Assembly: GCA_002371715.1 (NCBI GenBank)
Contig: DFGF01000075.1
Span: forward strand, 1-21,929
Length of the DNA: 21,929 nt
Direction of reading: 5' to 3'
Origin: Prevotella sp. UBA3757
GTDB taxonomy: Bacteria > Bacteroidota > Bacteroidia > Bacteroidales > Bacteroidaceae
Below the pieces are notes generated by a model that made no database searches, was not told the origin of the DNA, and saw nothing but the letters and a program-made list of their open reading frames with translations. Position numbers and translations under genes: made by a program. Shown one piece after another: positions 1 to 6,803 of the stretch. How positions within the stretch are numbered: the first letter of the stretch is position 1; every line of letters begins with the position of its first letter.

Positions 1-647
1 ACGCGCTCGAAGTTGGGCTTGAAGAGCTTGAAGATGTCGCGGTAGAAGCCCTCGCCATGCGTCAGGCCCGTATAGATGTCCTGACCGTGCTGGTTGAGCA
101 CGGTGTTGGTAAAGTTGTCGTACTCGTCGATGATGAGGTAGAGCGGCACATTGTAGTACTTTGCCCGGTCGCCGAGGAAATTCAGTTTCTTCGTAGCCCA
201 ATCACGCTGCTTCATGTCATTGGCAAAACCATCGTAGAACAAATACTCGTACTGCTGGGCAAAGCCGTCAAGCTTAATGCCACAATAGTCATCGAAGTTG
301 GCCTTCAACTCGTCGATAGTTCCCGTCACCTGCGAGAAGTCAAGATGCAGCACGGCATAGCGGTTGCGATACGGCGTGGGATGGCTCCCTATCCACAGCT
401 GTCCGAAGTACTCGTCGAAGCGGTCTTTCTCGTTGATGTCGTAGTAGCTTTTCAGCATGCTCAGCAGCAGTGACTTGCCGAAGCGCCGCGGACGGACGAG
501 GAACAGATAGTTGCTCGCCATCTCCAGGCGAGGAATGTACATGGTTTTGTCTACATAATAGCAGCCTTGTCTAATCACAAGTCCGAAGTCGGAAATGCCG
601 AGGGGCAGCTGCCTGACACTGTTTGCTGATGATGAAATAGTCTCCAT
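1..647 (-). CDS. AAA-ATPase-like protein (AAA-ATPase_like/DUF1703 family), 3' end outside window
   Basis: Reading the minus strand from the ATG at 647 gives 215 residues open to the window edge. The N-terminus has the family signature: YVDKT at residues 31-35, a Walker A-like VRPRRFGKS at 51-59, and a Walker B-like LYLIIDEYDNF at 169-179. Known members are about 500-600 residues, with this N-terminal ATPase followed by a C-terminal PD-(D/E)XK nuclease-like domain. Only about 40% of the gene is therefore present and the nuclease half cannot be checked. These proteins are very common and variable in Bacteroidales, and their cellular role is not established. A strong promoter lies directly upstream (674-704). 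The gene is divergent from the GH43 gene. Family assignment is confident; function is unknown. Confidence 0.85.
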   Translation of the reverse strand, partial: METISSSANSVRQLPLGISDFGLVIRQGCYYVDKTMYIPRLEMASNYLFLVRPRRFGKSLLLSMLKSYYDINEKDRFDEYFGQLWIGSHPTPYRNRYAVLHLDFSQVTGTIDELKANFDDYCGIKLDGFAQQYEYLFYDGFANDMKQRDWATKKLNFLGDRAKYYNVPLYLIIDEYDNFTNTVLNQHGQDIYTGLTHGEGFYRDIFKLFKPNFER

Positions 648-673
648 AGCTCTATACAACTTTAATCTGCATG

Positions 674-704
674 CAAAGATAAACAAAAAAACCGGAAGCA
701 CAAA
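674..704 (-). promoter_or_regulatory. Promoter of the AAA-ATPase-like gene
   Basis: On the minus strand the -33 element TTTG (704-701) is followed after 19 bp by the -7 element TATCTTTG (681-674). This matches the Bacteroidota consensus. The inferred transcript start near 668 leaves a leader of about 21 nt before the ATG at 647. Confidence 0.7.
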
Positions 705-826
705 ACTTCCTGCTCATTTTTCAGGAAAAAGATGGATTGTCCTGATAAGAATAAATACGACGTGAGAATTTTACCAAATCAAATAGATTTTCCCCCAAAA
801 GTATGATGAAGGTCGGAATAATTCAT

Positions 827-834
827 TAACTTTG
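827..834 (+). promoter_or_regulatory. Probable -7 element for the GH43 gene
   Basis: TAACTTTG fits the -7 consensus TAnnTTTG, but no TTTG or TTG is seen at the expected -33 position, so the promoter may be weak or activator-dependent. It would leave a leader of about 70 nt, the longest in the window. The rest of 648-910 holds no gene that can be supported. Confidence 0.45.
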
Positions 835-910
835 CAACCGACTACGGCCAGCCGCAGTGAAATAACTGTTAGACAAACAGACGAAGTAACTTAGTAAACC
901 AAAGGAAGCA

Positions 911-2605
911 ATGAAGAAACGATTGACCCAGAACATGATTGTTGCAGCTGCCTGCTGCGTGGCACTGGCCACGGCGTGCAGCCAGAAGGTGGAGCAAGCC
1001 GCCGAGACGGAACCCACCACGGTAGGTAACCCGTACATGCCCCTGTGGGAGCACATTCCCGACGGCGAGCCCTACGTGTTTGAAGACCCCGACCAGCCAG
1101 GGAAGTACCGCGTCTACGTCTACGGCTCGCACGACGACCTGGTGGACGGCTACTGCGGGCGCAACCAGGTGGTGTGGTCGGCATCGGTCGACAGCCTGAA
1201 CCGCTGGCGCTACGACGGCATCATCCTCGTGGTTGACAGGAATGCCAACGGCGAGCCGTTCGACTCGGCCAGCACGGCCGACGTGCTCTACGCCCCTGAC
1301 GTCACGCTGGTGACCGACGAGGTAGGCCGGAAGACCTACTACCTGTTTCCCAATGACCAGAACGGACAGCGCAACGGGCTGATAGCCAAGAGTTCACGAC
1401 CCGACGGCCCCTTCGAGGTGTGCAACTGGAGCAAGGACAATCCGAACACGGCGGACGGCGTGCTGCAGTTTGACCCCGCCGTCTTCGTCGACGACGATGG
1501 GCGCGTGTACGGCTACTGGGGCTTCGAACGCTCCTACGCTGCGGAGTTCGACCCTGCGACGATGGCCACCGTCAAGCCTGGCACGCAGGTCATTGAGGAC
1601 ATGGTGTCGGGGCGTAACCAGCCGGGACAGTTCCGGTTCTTCGAGGCCTCCAGCATCCGCAAGATCAAGGATAAGTACGTGTTCATCTACAGCCGCTTCA
1701 CCGAGGACGGCGAGTTCGGGCTGCCCACGTCGAACTACACGCTGGCCTATGCCTACAGCGATGCACCGCTCGGTCCCTGGACCTACGGCGGCACCATCAT
1801 CGACGGTCGTGCCCGCGAAAAGGACGAGCAGGGACGCGTCATTGCCTCGGCCACTCCCGACGGCAACACCCACGGCTCCATCTGCGAGGTGAACGGCCAG
1901 TGGTACGTCTTCTACCACCGCCAGACCGGCACCAACGAGTATGCCCGCCAAGCTATGGTGGCCCCCATCGACGTCAAGGTTGAGGAGGGCCCGGGCGGCC
2001 GCGTCGTCATCAGTGAGGGCGAATACAACAGCCTGGGCTTTGCACTGGAGGGGCTGGACCCCTTCGAACGCCACTCTGCGGGCATAGCCTGCTGGTATAC
2101 CGGTCCGAAACCCGCCACGCACGAATGGCCCAACAACACGTTCTACGGTTCCTACGTGGCAGCCACCTACGGCTCTGAAGCCACGGTACGCACTACGGCC
2201 GACACCTACAAGCCCGCCGAGAAATACGAGAAGCCCTACGACCTGCGCTACAACACCAATCCCGTGGTCAACAACACCGACGGCAGCATCGTGGGCTACA
2301 AGTACTTCCGCTTCGATGCCGAGCGGCTGACGGGTCGGCTGCTGCTGCACCTGAACGCCACGCCCCTGGGCGCTGACGCCACCATCGACATCATGGCCGA
2401 CCGCCCCTGGGCGTCACAGGGCGGACGGCGCATCGGCACGATAGCACTGAAGGCTGGCATGCCCAGACAGAAGACCGACCTCACGGCCACTATCGACAAT
2501 CCCGCCCAGCTGGCCGGCCGTCACGCCATCTTCTTTGTCTTCCGGTCGGCCGTCAAGGAGCAGTCGCTCTGCACACTGCACGATTTTGTGTTTACGGCCG
2601 AGTAA
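911..2605 (+). CDS. Glycoside hydrolase family 43-type lipoprotein
   Basis: This 564-residue protein is probably a surface or periplasmic beta-xylosidase/arabinofuranosidase-type glycosidase. Residues 1-23 form a lipoprotein signal ending in ATAC, with Cys23 as the lipidation site. The five-bladed propeller domain spans about 40-355. Its three expected acidic positions are visible: D51 in IPDGEP (base), D130 in YAPDV (pKa modulator) and E245 in FFEASS (general acid). H321 in THGS and the WYVFYH segment also match the family. Residues 380-564 form a second beta-rich domain that resembles a carbohydrate-binding module, with a conserved-looking YKYFRF segment. The start is supported by AAAGGA 7 nt upstream and by the signal peptide. 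No SusC/SusD pair is adjacent, so the substrate cannot be read from context. A terminator follows at 2645-2670. Confidence 0.85.
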   Translation: MKKRLTQNMIVAAACCVALATACSQKVEQAAETEPTTVGNPYMPLWEHIPDGEPYVFEDPDQPGKYRVYVYGSHDDLVDGYCGRNQVVWSASVDSLNRWRYDGIILVVDRNANGEPFDSASTADVLYAPDVTLVTDEVGRKTYYLFPNDQNGQRNGLIAKSSRPDGPFEVCNWSKDNPNTADGVLQFDPAVFVDDDGRVYGYWGFERSYAAEFDPATMATVKPGTQVIEDMVSGRNQPGQFRFFEASSIRKIKDKYVFIYSRFTEDGEFGLPTSNYTLAYAYSDAPLGPWTYGGTIIDGRAREKDEQGRVIASATPDGNTHGSICEVNGQWYVFYHRQTGTNEYARQAMVAPIDVKVEEGPGGRVVISEGEYNSLGFALEGLDPFERHSAGIACWYTGPKPATHEWPNNTFYGSYVAATYGSEATVRTTADTYKPAEKYEKPYDLRYNTNPVVNNTDGSIVGYKYFRFDAERLTGRLLLHLNATPLGADATIDIMADRPWASQGGRRIGTIALKAGMPRQKTDLTATIDNPAQLAGRHAIFFVFRSAVKEQSLCTLHDFVFTAE

Positions 2606-2644
2606 GGCTGAGAAAAGTAAAGATACAGCGTACTCTCTCGTTCG

Positions 2645-2670
2645 AAAAAGCCAAAAACATTTGGCTTTTT
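2645..2670. terminator. Hairpin terminator after the GH43 gene, overlapping the gpmI promoter
   Basis: Two perfect 11-bp arms (2645-2655 and 2660-2670) flank a 4-nt loop. The right arm ends in five T. The arms are AAAAAGCCAAA and its complement, so the hairpin looks the same from either strand. It lies 40 nt after the GH43 stop codon. Confidence 0.75.
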
Positions 2671-2691
2671 GCTTACTTATTCGTACCTTTG
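2660..2691 (+). promoter_or_regulatory. gpmI promoter
   Basis: The -33 TTTG (2660-2663), a 20-bp spacer and the -7 TACCTTTG (2684-2691) match the consensus exactly. The inferred transcript start near 2697 gives a 35-nt leader to the ATG at 2732. The -33 element lies in the right arm of the upstream terminator. Confidence 0.75.
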
Positions 2692-2731
2692 CAGCCCAAA
2701 TAGTGTGAACGTAAACTTCAAAATAGAAATT

Positions 2732-4252
2732 ATGGCAAAGAAAGCATTACTCATGATTCTCGACGGATGGGGAATCGGAAAGCACGGTAAGGGCGACGTC
2801 ATCTACAACACGCCGACACCCTACCTCGACCTGTTGACAGCAACATCAGCTCACTCTCAGCTCGCAGCATCGGGCGAAGACGTCGGACTGCCCGACGGCC
2901 AGATGGGCAACTCAGAGGTGGGCCACCTGAACATCGGTGCGGGCCGCATCGTCTATCAGGACCTCGTCAAGATTAACCGCGCCTGCAAGGACGGCTCCAT
3001 CATGGAGAACCCGCAGGTGAAGGCTGCCTATACCTACGCCAAGGAGCAGGGCAAGAAGCTCCACCTGATGGGCCTCTGCTCGGACGGCGGCGTACACTCC
3101 AGCCTGGACCACCTCTTCAAGCTCATCGAGATTGGCAAGGCCTACGGGCTGAAGCAGCAGGTCTTCGTCCACTGCTACATGGACGGACGCGACACCGACC
3201 CCCACAGCGGCAAGGGATTCATTGAGCAGGTCACCAAGGTCTGCCATGACAACGATGCTGCCATCGCCAGCATCGTGGGCCGCTTCTACGCCATGGACCG
3301 CGACAAGCGCTGGGAGCGCGTCAAGGAAGGCTACGACCTGATAGTCAACGGCACGGGCAAGCAGGCCACGGACATGGTGCAGGCCATGCAGGAGTCGTAT
3401 GACGACGGCGTGACCGACGAGTTCATCAAGCCCATCCACAACGCCACGGTCAACGGCTGCATTGAGGAGGGCGACGTCGTCATCTTCATCAACTTCCGTA
3501 ACGACCGCGCCAAGGAGATGACCATTGCGCTGACCCAGGAGGACATGCCTGAGCACGGCATGAAGACCATACCCAACCTGCAGTACTACTGCATGACGCC
3601 CTACGACGCCAAGTTCCAGGGCGTCCACATCCTCTTCCCCAAGGAGAACGTAGAGGACACGCTGGGCGAATACCTCTCGAAGCTGGGCAAGAAGCAGCTG
3701 CACACCGCCGAGACCGAGAAGTACGCCCACGTCACCTTCTTCTTCAACGGCGGACGCGAGGCTCCCTACGAGGGTGAGGACCGCATCCTGGTGGCTTCGC
3801 CCAAGGTGGCTACCTACGACCTGAAGCCCGAAATGTCGGCCTACGAGGTCAAGGACAAGCTGGTAGGTGCCATCAACACCCAGGAGTACGACTTCATCGT
3901 GGTCAACTTCGCCAATGGCGACATGGTGGGCCATACGGGCGTCTACAACGCCATAGCCAAGGCCGTCTGGGCCGTCGACAACTGCGTGCGCGAGGTCATC
4001 GAGGCCGCCAAGGCCAACGACTACGAGGCCATCATCATAGCCGACCACGGCAATGCCGACAACGCCATCAATCCGGACGGCACGCCCAATACGGCCCACT
4101 CACTGAACCCCGTACCCTTCATCTATGTCACCAACAACAACTCGGCCACGGTGAAGGACGGTCGTCTGGCCGACGTGGCACCCTCCATCCTCCACATCAT
4201 GGGACTGGAGCAGCCGGCTGACATGACGGGCCAGTGCCTGATAACAGATTGA
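2732..4252 (+). CDS. gpmI: 2,3-bisphosphoglycerate-independent phosphoglycerate mutase
   Basis: This enzyme interconverts 3- and 2-phosphoglycerate in glycolysis and gluconeogenesis using two Mn ions and a phosphoserine intermediate. The 506-residue length is typical. Visible motifs are the metal-site LMILDGWG (D11), the catalytic serine S61 in MGNSEVGHLNIGAG, DGGVHS (H122), and the C-terminal metal ligands in IADHGNADN and NTAHS. The start was set at MAKKALL, because the longer reading frame from 2669 would begin inside the promoter. The stop codon TGA (4250-4252) is part of a tandem 7-bp repeat. comEC follows after 24 nt, so the two may be co-transcribed. Confidence 0.97.
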   Translation: MAKKALLMILDGWGIGKHGKGDVIYNTPTPYLDLLTATSAHSQLAASGEDVGLPDGQMGNSEVGHLNIGAGRIVYQDLVKINRACKDGSIMENPQVKAAYTYAKEQGKKLHLMGLCSDGGVHSSLDHLFKLIEIGKAYGLKQQVFVHCYMDGRDTDPHSGKGFIEQVTKVCHDNDAAIASIVGRFYAMDRDKRWERVKEGYDLIVNGTGKQATDMVQAMQESYDDGVTDEFIKPIHNATVNGCIEEGDVVIFINFRNDRAKEMTIALTQEDMPEHGMKTIPNLQYYCMTPYDAKFQGVHILFPKENVEDTLGEYLSKLGKKQLHTAETEKYAHVTFFFNGGREAPYEGEDRILVASPKVATYDLKPEMSAYEVKDKLVGAINTQEYDFIVVNFANGDMVGHTGVYNAIAKAVWAVDNCVREVIEAAKANDYEAIIIADHGNADNAINPDGTPNTAHSLNPVPFIYVTNNNSATVKDGRLADVAPSILHIMGLEQPADMTGQCLITD

Positions 4253-4283
4253 ACGTTGAACATTGAACGTTGAACATTGAACG
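4248..4283 (+). repeat. Heptamer tandem array 1 between gpmI and comEC
   Basis: Five consecutive 7-bp units of form RTTGAAC (attgaac and gttgaac alternating, so also a 14-bp period) run from inside the gpmI stop codon through the assigned comEC start. The gpmI stop TGA and the comEC TTG are both parts of repeat units. Confidence 0.85.
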
Positions 4284-5482
4284 TCTTTCATAAAGCACCA
4301 CTACTGATACCCGCCGTCTCGCTGATGGCGGGTATTGTTTTAGGCAGCCACCTCCAGCCGCCAGTAGGCTGGTGCCTGCTGGTGCTGGCCGTCATGGTCG
4401 CCACCACGGCACTGATGGGGCGCTGGCGGCAGTCGCAGACGGTGGCCATCATGCTCTGTATGGTGGTGCTGGGCGTGCTGGTGGTCAGTATGGATGATGG
4501 GAGATGGATGAGGGATGATGGAAGATGGATGAGGGATGATGGAAGAGGAACGCTGGTGGGCCAGCGCGTGGAGCGCACCCGGCAGTACTTTCTGAACCAG
4601 CGGTCCCGCCTGTTGCAACGCTTAGAGTCGGCAGGCCTTACCACCGATGCCTACGCCGTGGTGGCGGCCATGGCCCTGGGCGACAAGTCCGCCCTGACGC
4701 ACGACCTCAAGGACACCTACTCACGGACCGGTGCCTCGCACGTCCTGGCCCTGAGCGGCCTGCACCTCGGCATCATCTATACACTGCTGTCCATGCTGGT
4801 GGTGGGACGCCGCTGGCAAACCGTCACGCAGGTCATCATGATTATCAGCATCTGGGCTTTCGTCTTCCTGGTAGGCATGCCGACCAGCGTCGTGCGCGCA
4901 GCCGTCATGCTCACCGTCTATGCACTGCTGGCCCTGGGCCACCGTCGCCGCATGTCGGTCAACACACTGGCCTTTACCGCTATTGCCATGCTGCTGGTGT
5001 CGCCTCGGGCGCTGTTCGATGTCGGGTTCCAGATGTCGTTCATGGCCGTCTTCTGCATCCTGCTGTTTGTGCCGCTGTTCTTAAGGCCCGTCTCTGCCCG
5101 CTACCTGATGACCCACCGCCTCGCGAGGTGGCTGCTGAGCATGGTAGCGGTATCCGTGGCTGCCCAGATTGGGGTGGCACCGCTCATAGCCTACTACTTC
5201 GGCCGCTTCTCGTGCTACTTCCTGCTGACGAACTTCATCGTCATCCCTGCCGCCACGGCCATCCTCTACCTGACGCTGGCCACCCTGCTCCTGCCCCCTC
5301 TGGGCATCGTGCTGTCGTGGGTCGTCACCGGGCTGAACGCCACCTTATTATATATAGCCGCCATGCCTGGCGCCACCATCGATGGCCTCCACCCGTCCGT
5401 CGGCCTCACCGTCTCGCTCTATGGCGTCATCCTGGCCACTTACTACCTGCTGTCGCTCACCATTCAGCAGGCTGATGACTAA
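4277..5482 (+). CDS. ComEC/Rec2-like competence membrane protein, lacking the usual soluble domain
   Basis: ComEC family proteins form the inner-membrane channel for single-stranded DNA during transformation. The Competence domain is clear from about residue 118: GLTTDAYAVVAAMALGDKS, then GASHVLALSGLHLGIIY (152-168), and several hydrophobic helices to the C-terminus. Two or three membrane helices lie at 8-71. The protein is only 401 residues; Bacteroidales homologues are usually well over 600. The gap is between helix 3 and the Competence domain, where the DUF4131/OB-type domain normally sits. That site now holds an 18-residue DDGRWMR-type repeat (73-90). No metallo-beta-lactamase domain follows. 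The start is uncertain: TTG at 4277 keeps the first helix, while ATG at 4325 would cut into it. The gene converges on lpxH with a 6-bp gap. Identity is confident; whether it still transports DNA is open. Confidence 0.85.
   Translation: MNVFHKAPLLIPAVSLMAGIVLGSHLQPPVGWCLLVLAVMVATTALMGRWRQSQTVAIMLCMVVLGVLVVSMDDGRWMRDDGRWMRDDGRGTLVGQRVERTRQYFLNQRSRLLQRLESAGLTTDAYAVVAAMALGDKSALTHDLKDTYSRTGASHVLALSGLHLGIIYTLLSMLVVGRRWQTVTQVIMIISIWAFVFLVGMPTSVVRAAVMLTVYALLALGHRRRMSVNTLAFTAIAMLLVSPRALFDVGFQMSFMAVFCILLFVPLFLRPVSARYLMTHRLARWLLSMVAVSVAAQIGVAPLIAYYFGRFSCYFLLTNFIVIPAATAILYLTLATLLLPPLGIVLSWVVTGLNATLLYIAAMPGATIDGLHPSVGLTVSLYGVILATYYLLSLTIQQADD
4493..4546 (+). repeat. In-frame 21-bp (3 x 7) tandem repeat inside comEC
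   Basis: Two full 21-bp units (4493-4513, 4514-4534) and a 12-bp partial unit (4535-4546) encode DDGRWMR, DDGRWMR and DDGR. Each 21-bp unit divides into three 7-mers of related purine-rich sequence (gatgatg, gragatg, gatgagg), the same period as the intergenic arrays. Copy-number change by whole units would stay in frame. Confidence 0.9.
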
Positions 5483-5488
5483 AAAGGG

Positions 5489-6274
5489 CTATGGCCGGCT
5501 CTCGCCCTCTACATACTCCTCGAGGAACATGTGCTCACCGTCGTAGACGGCGTAGGTGAACTGGCTGATCCAGTCGCCAAGAATCATCATGCGCGCCTTG
5601 TGGCCTGGTACCTCGACAGGGCGGGCCAGCTTGATGTCGAGTTCTATGTGGCGGTGGCCAAAGATGAAGTAGTCGATGTTGGGATGCTCCTGGATGTAGT
5701 TCTTGGCAAAGAGCACCAGGTGCTCCTTGTCCTCTCCCAGATAATAGACGTCGTTGTTCTCCTTGTGCTTGATGTAGCTGTGCCTGGCCCAGTTGAGTCC
5801 GAAGCTCATGCCCCAGCGCGGATGGAGTGCCGAGAAGAGCCACTGGCACACGCGGTTATGGAAGACGGCGCGGATGACCTTGAACGACTTGTTAGGGTCG
5901 CCCATGCCGTCGCCGTGAGCCAGGAAGAACTCGTGGCCGTAGATTTCCGTCGTCTCCTCCTTCTTATGGAGCGTCACGCCACACTCCTTAGCCAGGTAGT
6001 CGTAGGCCCAGATGTCGTGGTTGCCGGTGAAATAATGCACCTCGACGCCCATGTCCGTCAGCTCCGACAGTTTGCCAAGGAAACGGGTGAAGCCTTTGGG
6101 CACAACGTACTTGTATTCGTACCAGAAATCGAACATGTCGCCAAGCAGATAGATGGCAGCGGCCTTCTCCTTGATGCTGTCAAGGAAGCGCACCAGACGC
6201 CGCTCCTGCATGCGCTGGTGGGGGATGGCCAGTGAGCCCAGATGGGCATCGGATAAGAAATATACATTTTTCAT
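5489..6274 (-). CDS. lpxH: UDP-2,3-diacylglucosamine diphosphatase (LpxH-type)
   Basis: This 261-residue calcineurin-like phosphoesterase probably cleaves UDP-2,3-diacylglucosamine to lipid X and UMP in lipid A synthesis, at the cytosolic face of the inner membrane. All dimetal-site motifs are present: DAH (D9, H11), GDMFDFW (D46), GNHD (N85, H86), HGDG (H120) and GHRH near residue 210. The length is slightly above that of E. coli LpxH (240), as in other Bacteroidales copies. The ATG at 6274 directly abuts a 7-bp tandem array (6275-6309) that forms its upstream region, and no promoter consensus was seen there. Expression may therefore depend on read-through from sufT and hisC. The gene converges on comEC. 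Confidence 0.9.
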   Translation of the reverse strand: MKNVYFLSDAHLGSLAIPHQRMQERRLVRFLDSIKEKAAAIYLLGDMFDFWYEYKYVVPKGFTRFLGKLSELTDMGVEVHYFTGNHDIWAYDYLAKECGVTLHKKEETTEIYGHEFFLAHGDGMGDPNKSFKVIRAVFHNRVCQWLFSALHPRWGMSFGLNWARHSYIKHKENNDVYYLGEDKEHLVLFAKNYIQEHPNIDYFIFGHRHIELDIKLARPVEVPGHKARMMILGDWISQFTYAVYDGEHMFLEEYVEGESRP

Positions 6275-6309
6275 AACTGAGAATTGAGAACTGAGAACTG
6301 AGAGGTGTG
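6275..6309. repeat. Heptamer tandem array 2 upstream of lpxH
   Basis: Five 7-bp units on the plus strand, AACTGAG, AATTGAG, AACTGAG, AACTGAG and the diverged AGGTGTG, end at the base next to the lpxH start codon. The array lies between lpxH and a short reading frame at 6311-6391. Confidence 0.85.
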
Positions 6310-6310
6310 A

Positions 6311-6391
6311 TTACTGTTGCCCCTTAAGTGTTTTAATGGACCTAACCAATATCTTAACCAGTTCGTCAGCATCATTAATTGATAGATTCAT
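6311..6391 (-). pseudogene. Possible C-terminal remnant of a four-helix-bundle (S23-like) protein
   Basis: A 26-codon minus-strand frame starts 1 nt after the sufT stop. It ends in DADELVKILVRSIKTLKGQQ and then a stop. From memory of the family, that ending resembles the last helix of the Bacteroidota four-helix-bundle proteins (TIGR02436-type, about 120 residues), whose tails read like ELIKLLVSSIKT. The rest of such a protein is absent, because sufT occupies the upstream DNA. It could instead be a chance frame. The resemblance is unverified. Confidence 0.35.
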
Positions 6392-6392
6392 A

Positions 6393-6713
6393 TCAGTCAA
6401 ATCCCAGCTCGACCCTTGCCTCTTCAGACATCATGGACTGGTCCCAGGCCGGTTCGAACACCAGGTTGACGTTGGCACCCTTGATACCGTCGACCGACTC
6501 GACCTTCGTGCGTACGTCTTCTAATATAAAGTCGGCAGCAGGACAGTTGGGAGCCGTGAAGGTCATGTCAAGGTCAACACTGCTGTCGTCCTGGACATCA
6601 ATCTTGTAAATCATGCCCAGGTCGTAGATGTTGACAGGAATCTCAGGGTCGTAGACGGTCTTCAGGACGTCAACGATGCGTTCCTCCAACAGGGTCTTTT
6701 CTTCTTGCGTCAT
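6393..6713 (-). CDS. DUF59/MIP18-type iron-sulphur assembly protein (SufT-like)
   Basis: The 106-residue protein is a single MIP18 (DUF59) domain. These proteins help assemble or deliver Fe-S clusters in the cytosol. Key features are the DPEIPVNIYDLGMIY segment near residues 22-36 and the reactive cysteine in TAPNCPAAD (about 53-61). The domain is complete. No sufBCD genes are near, so the partner pathway is inferred only from the family. A weak promoter-like TACTTTG (6755-6749, one base short of consensus) lies upstream. The gene lies downstream of hisC in the same direction, separated by a 7-bp array (6762-6803). A possible gene remnant (6311-6391) and array 2 separate it from lpxH. Confidence 0.85.
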   Translation of the reverse strand: MTQEEKTLLEERIVDVLKTVYDPEIPVNIYDLGMIYKIDVQDDSSVDLDMTFTAPNCPAADFILEDVRTKVESVDGIKGANVNLVFEPAWDQSMMSEEARVELGFD

Positions 6714-6761
6714 GATTCAATATTCTATTCGTTTTACAAATCCACATCCAAAGTAATCATA

Positions 6762-6803
6762 CCTCTCAGTTCTCACCTCTCACTTTTCACCTCTCACCTA
6801 TCA
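6762..6803. repeat. Heptamer tandem array 3 overlapping the 3' end of the hisC-like gene
   Basis: Six 7-bp units on the plus strand are CCTCTCA, GTTCTCA, CCTCTCA, CTTTTCA, CCTCTCA and CCTATCA (TGAGAGG-type on the minus strand). The array includes the stop codon of the aminotransferase gene (6787-6789), so its last few residues are encoded by repeat units. Confidence 0.85.

Noticed and set aside
721..745. TCAGGA/TCCTGA inverted repeat in the 648-910 intergenic region
   Set aside because: The arms are only 6 bp with a 13-nt loop, too weak to separate from chance.
2912..4099. 395-codon minus-strand frame opposite gpmI
   Set aside because: gpmI is certain in this stretch; the antisense product is low-complexity V, L, D, G without motifs.
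4248..4283. Array 1 as a CRISPR array or phage attachment site
   Set aside because: Units are 7 bp with no spacers, and no integrase or cas gene is adjacent.
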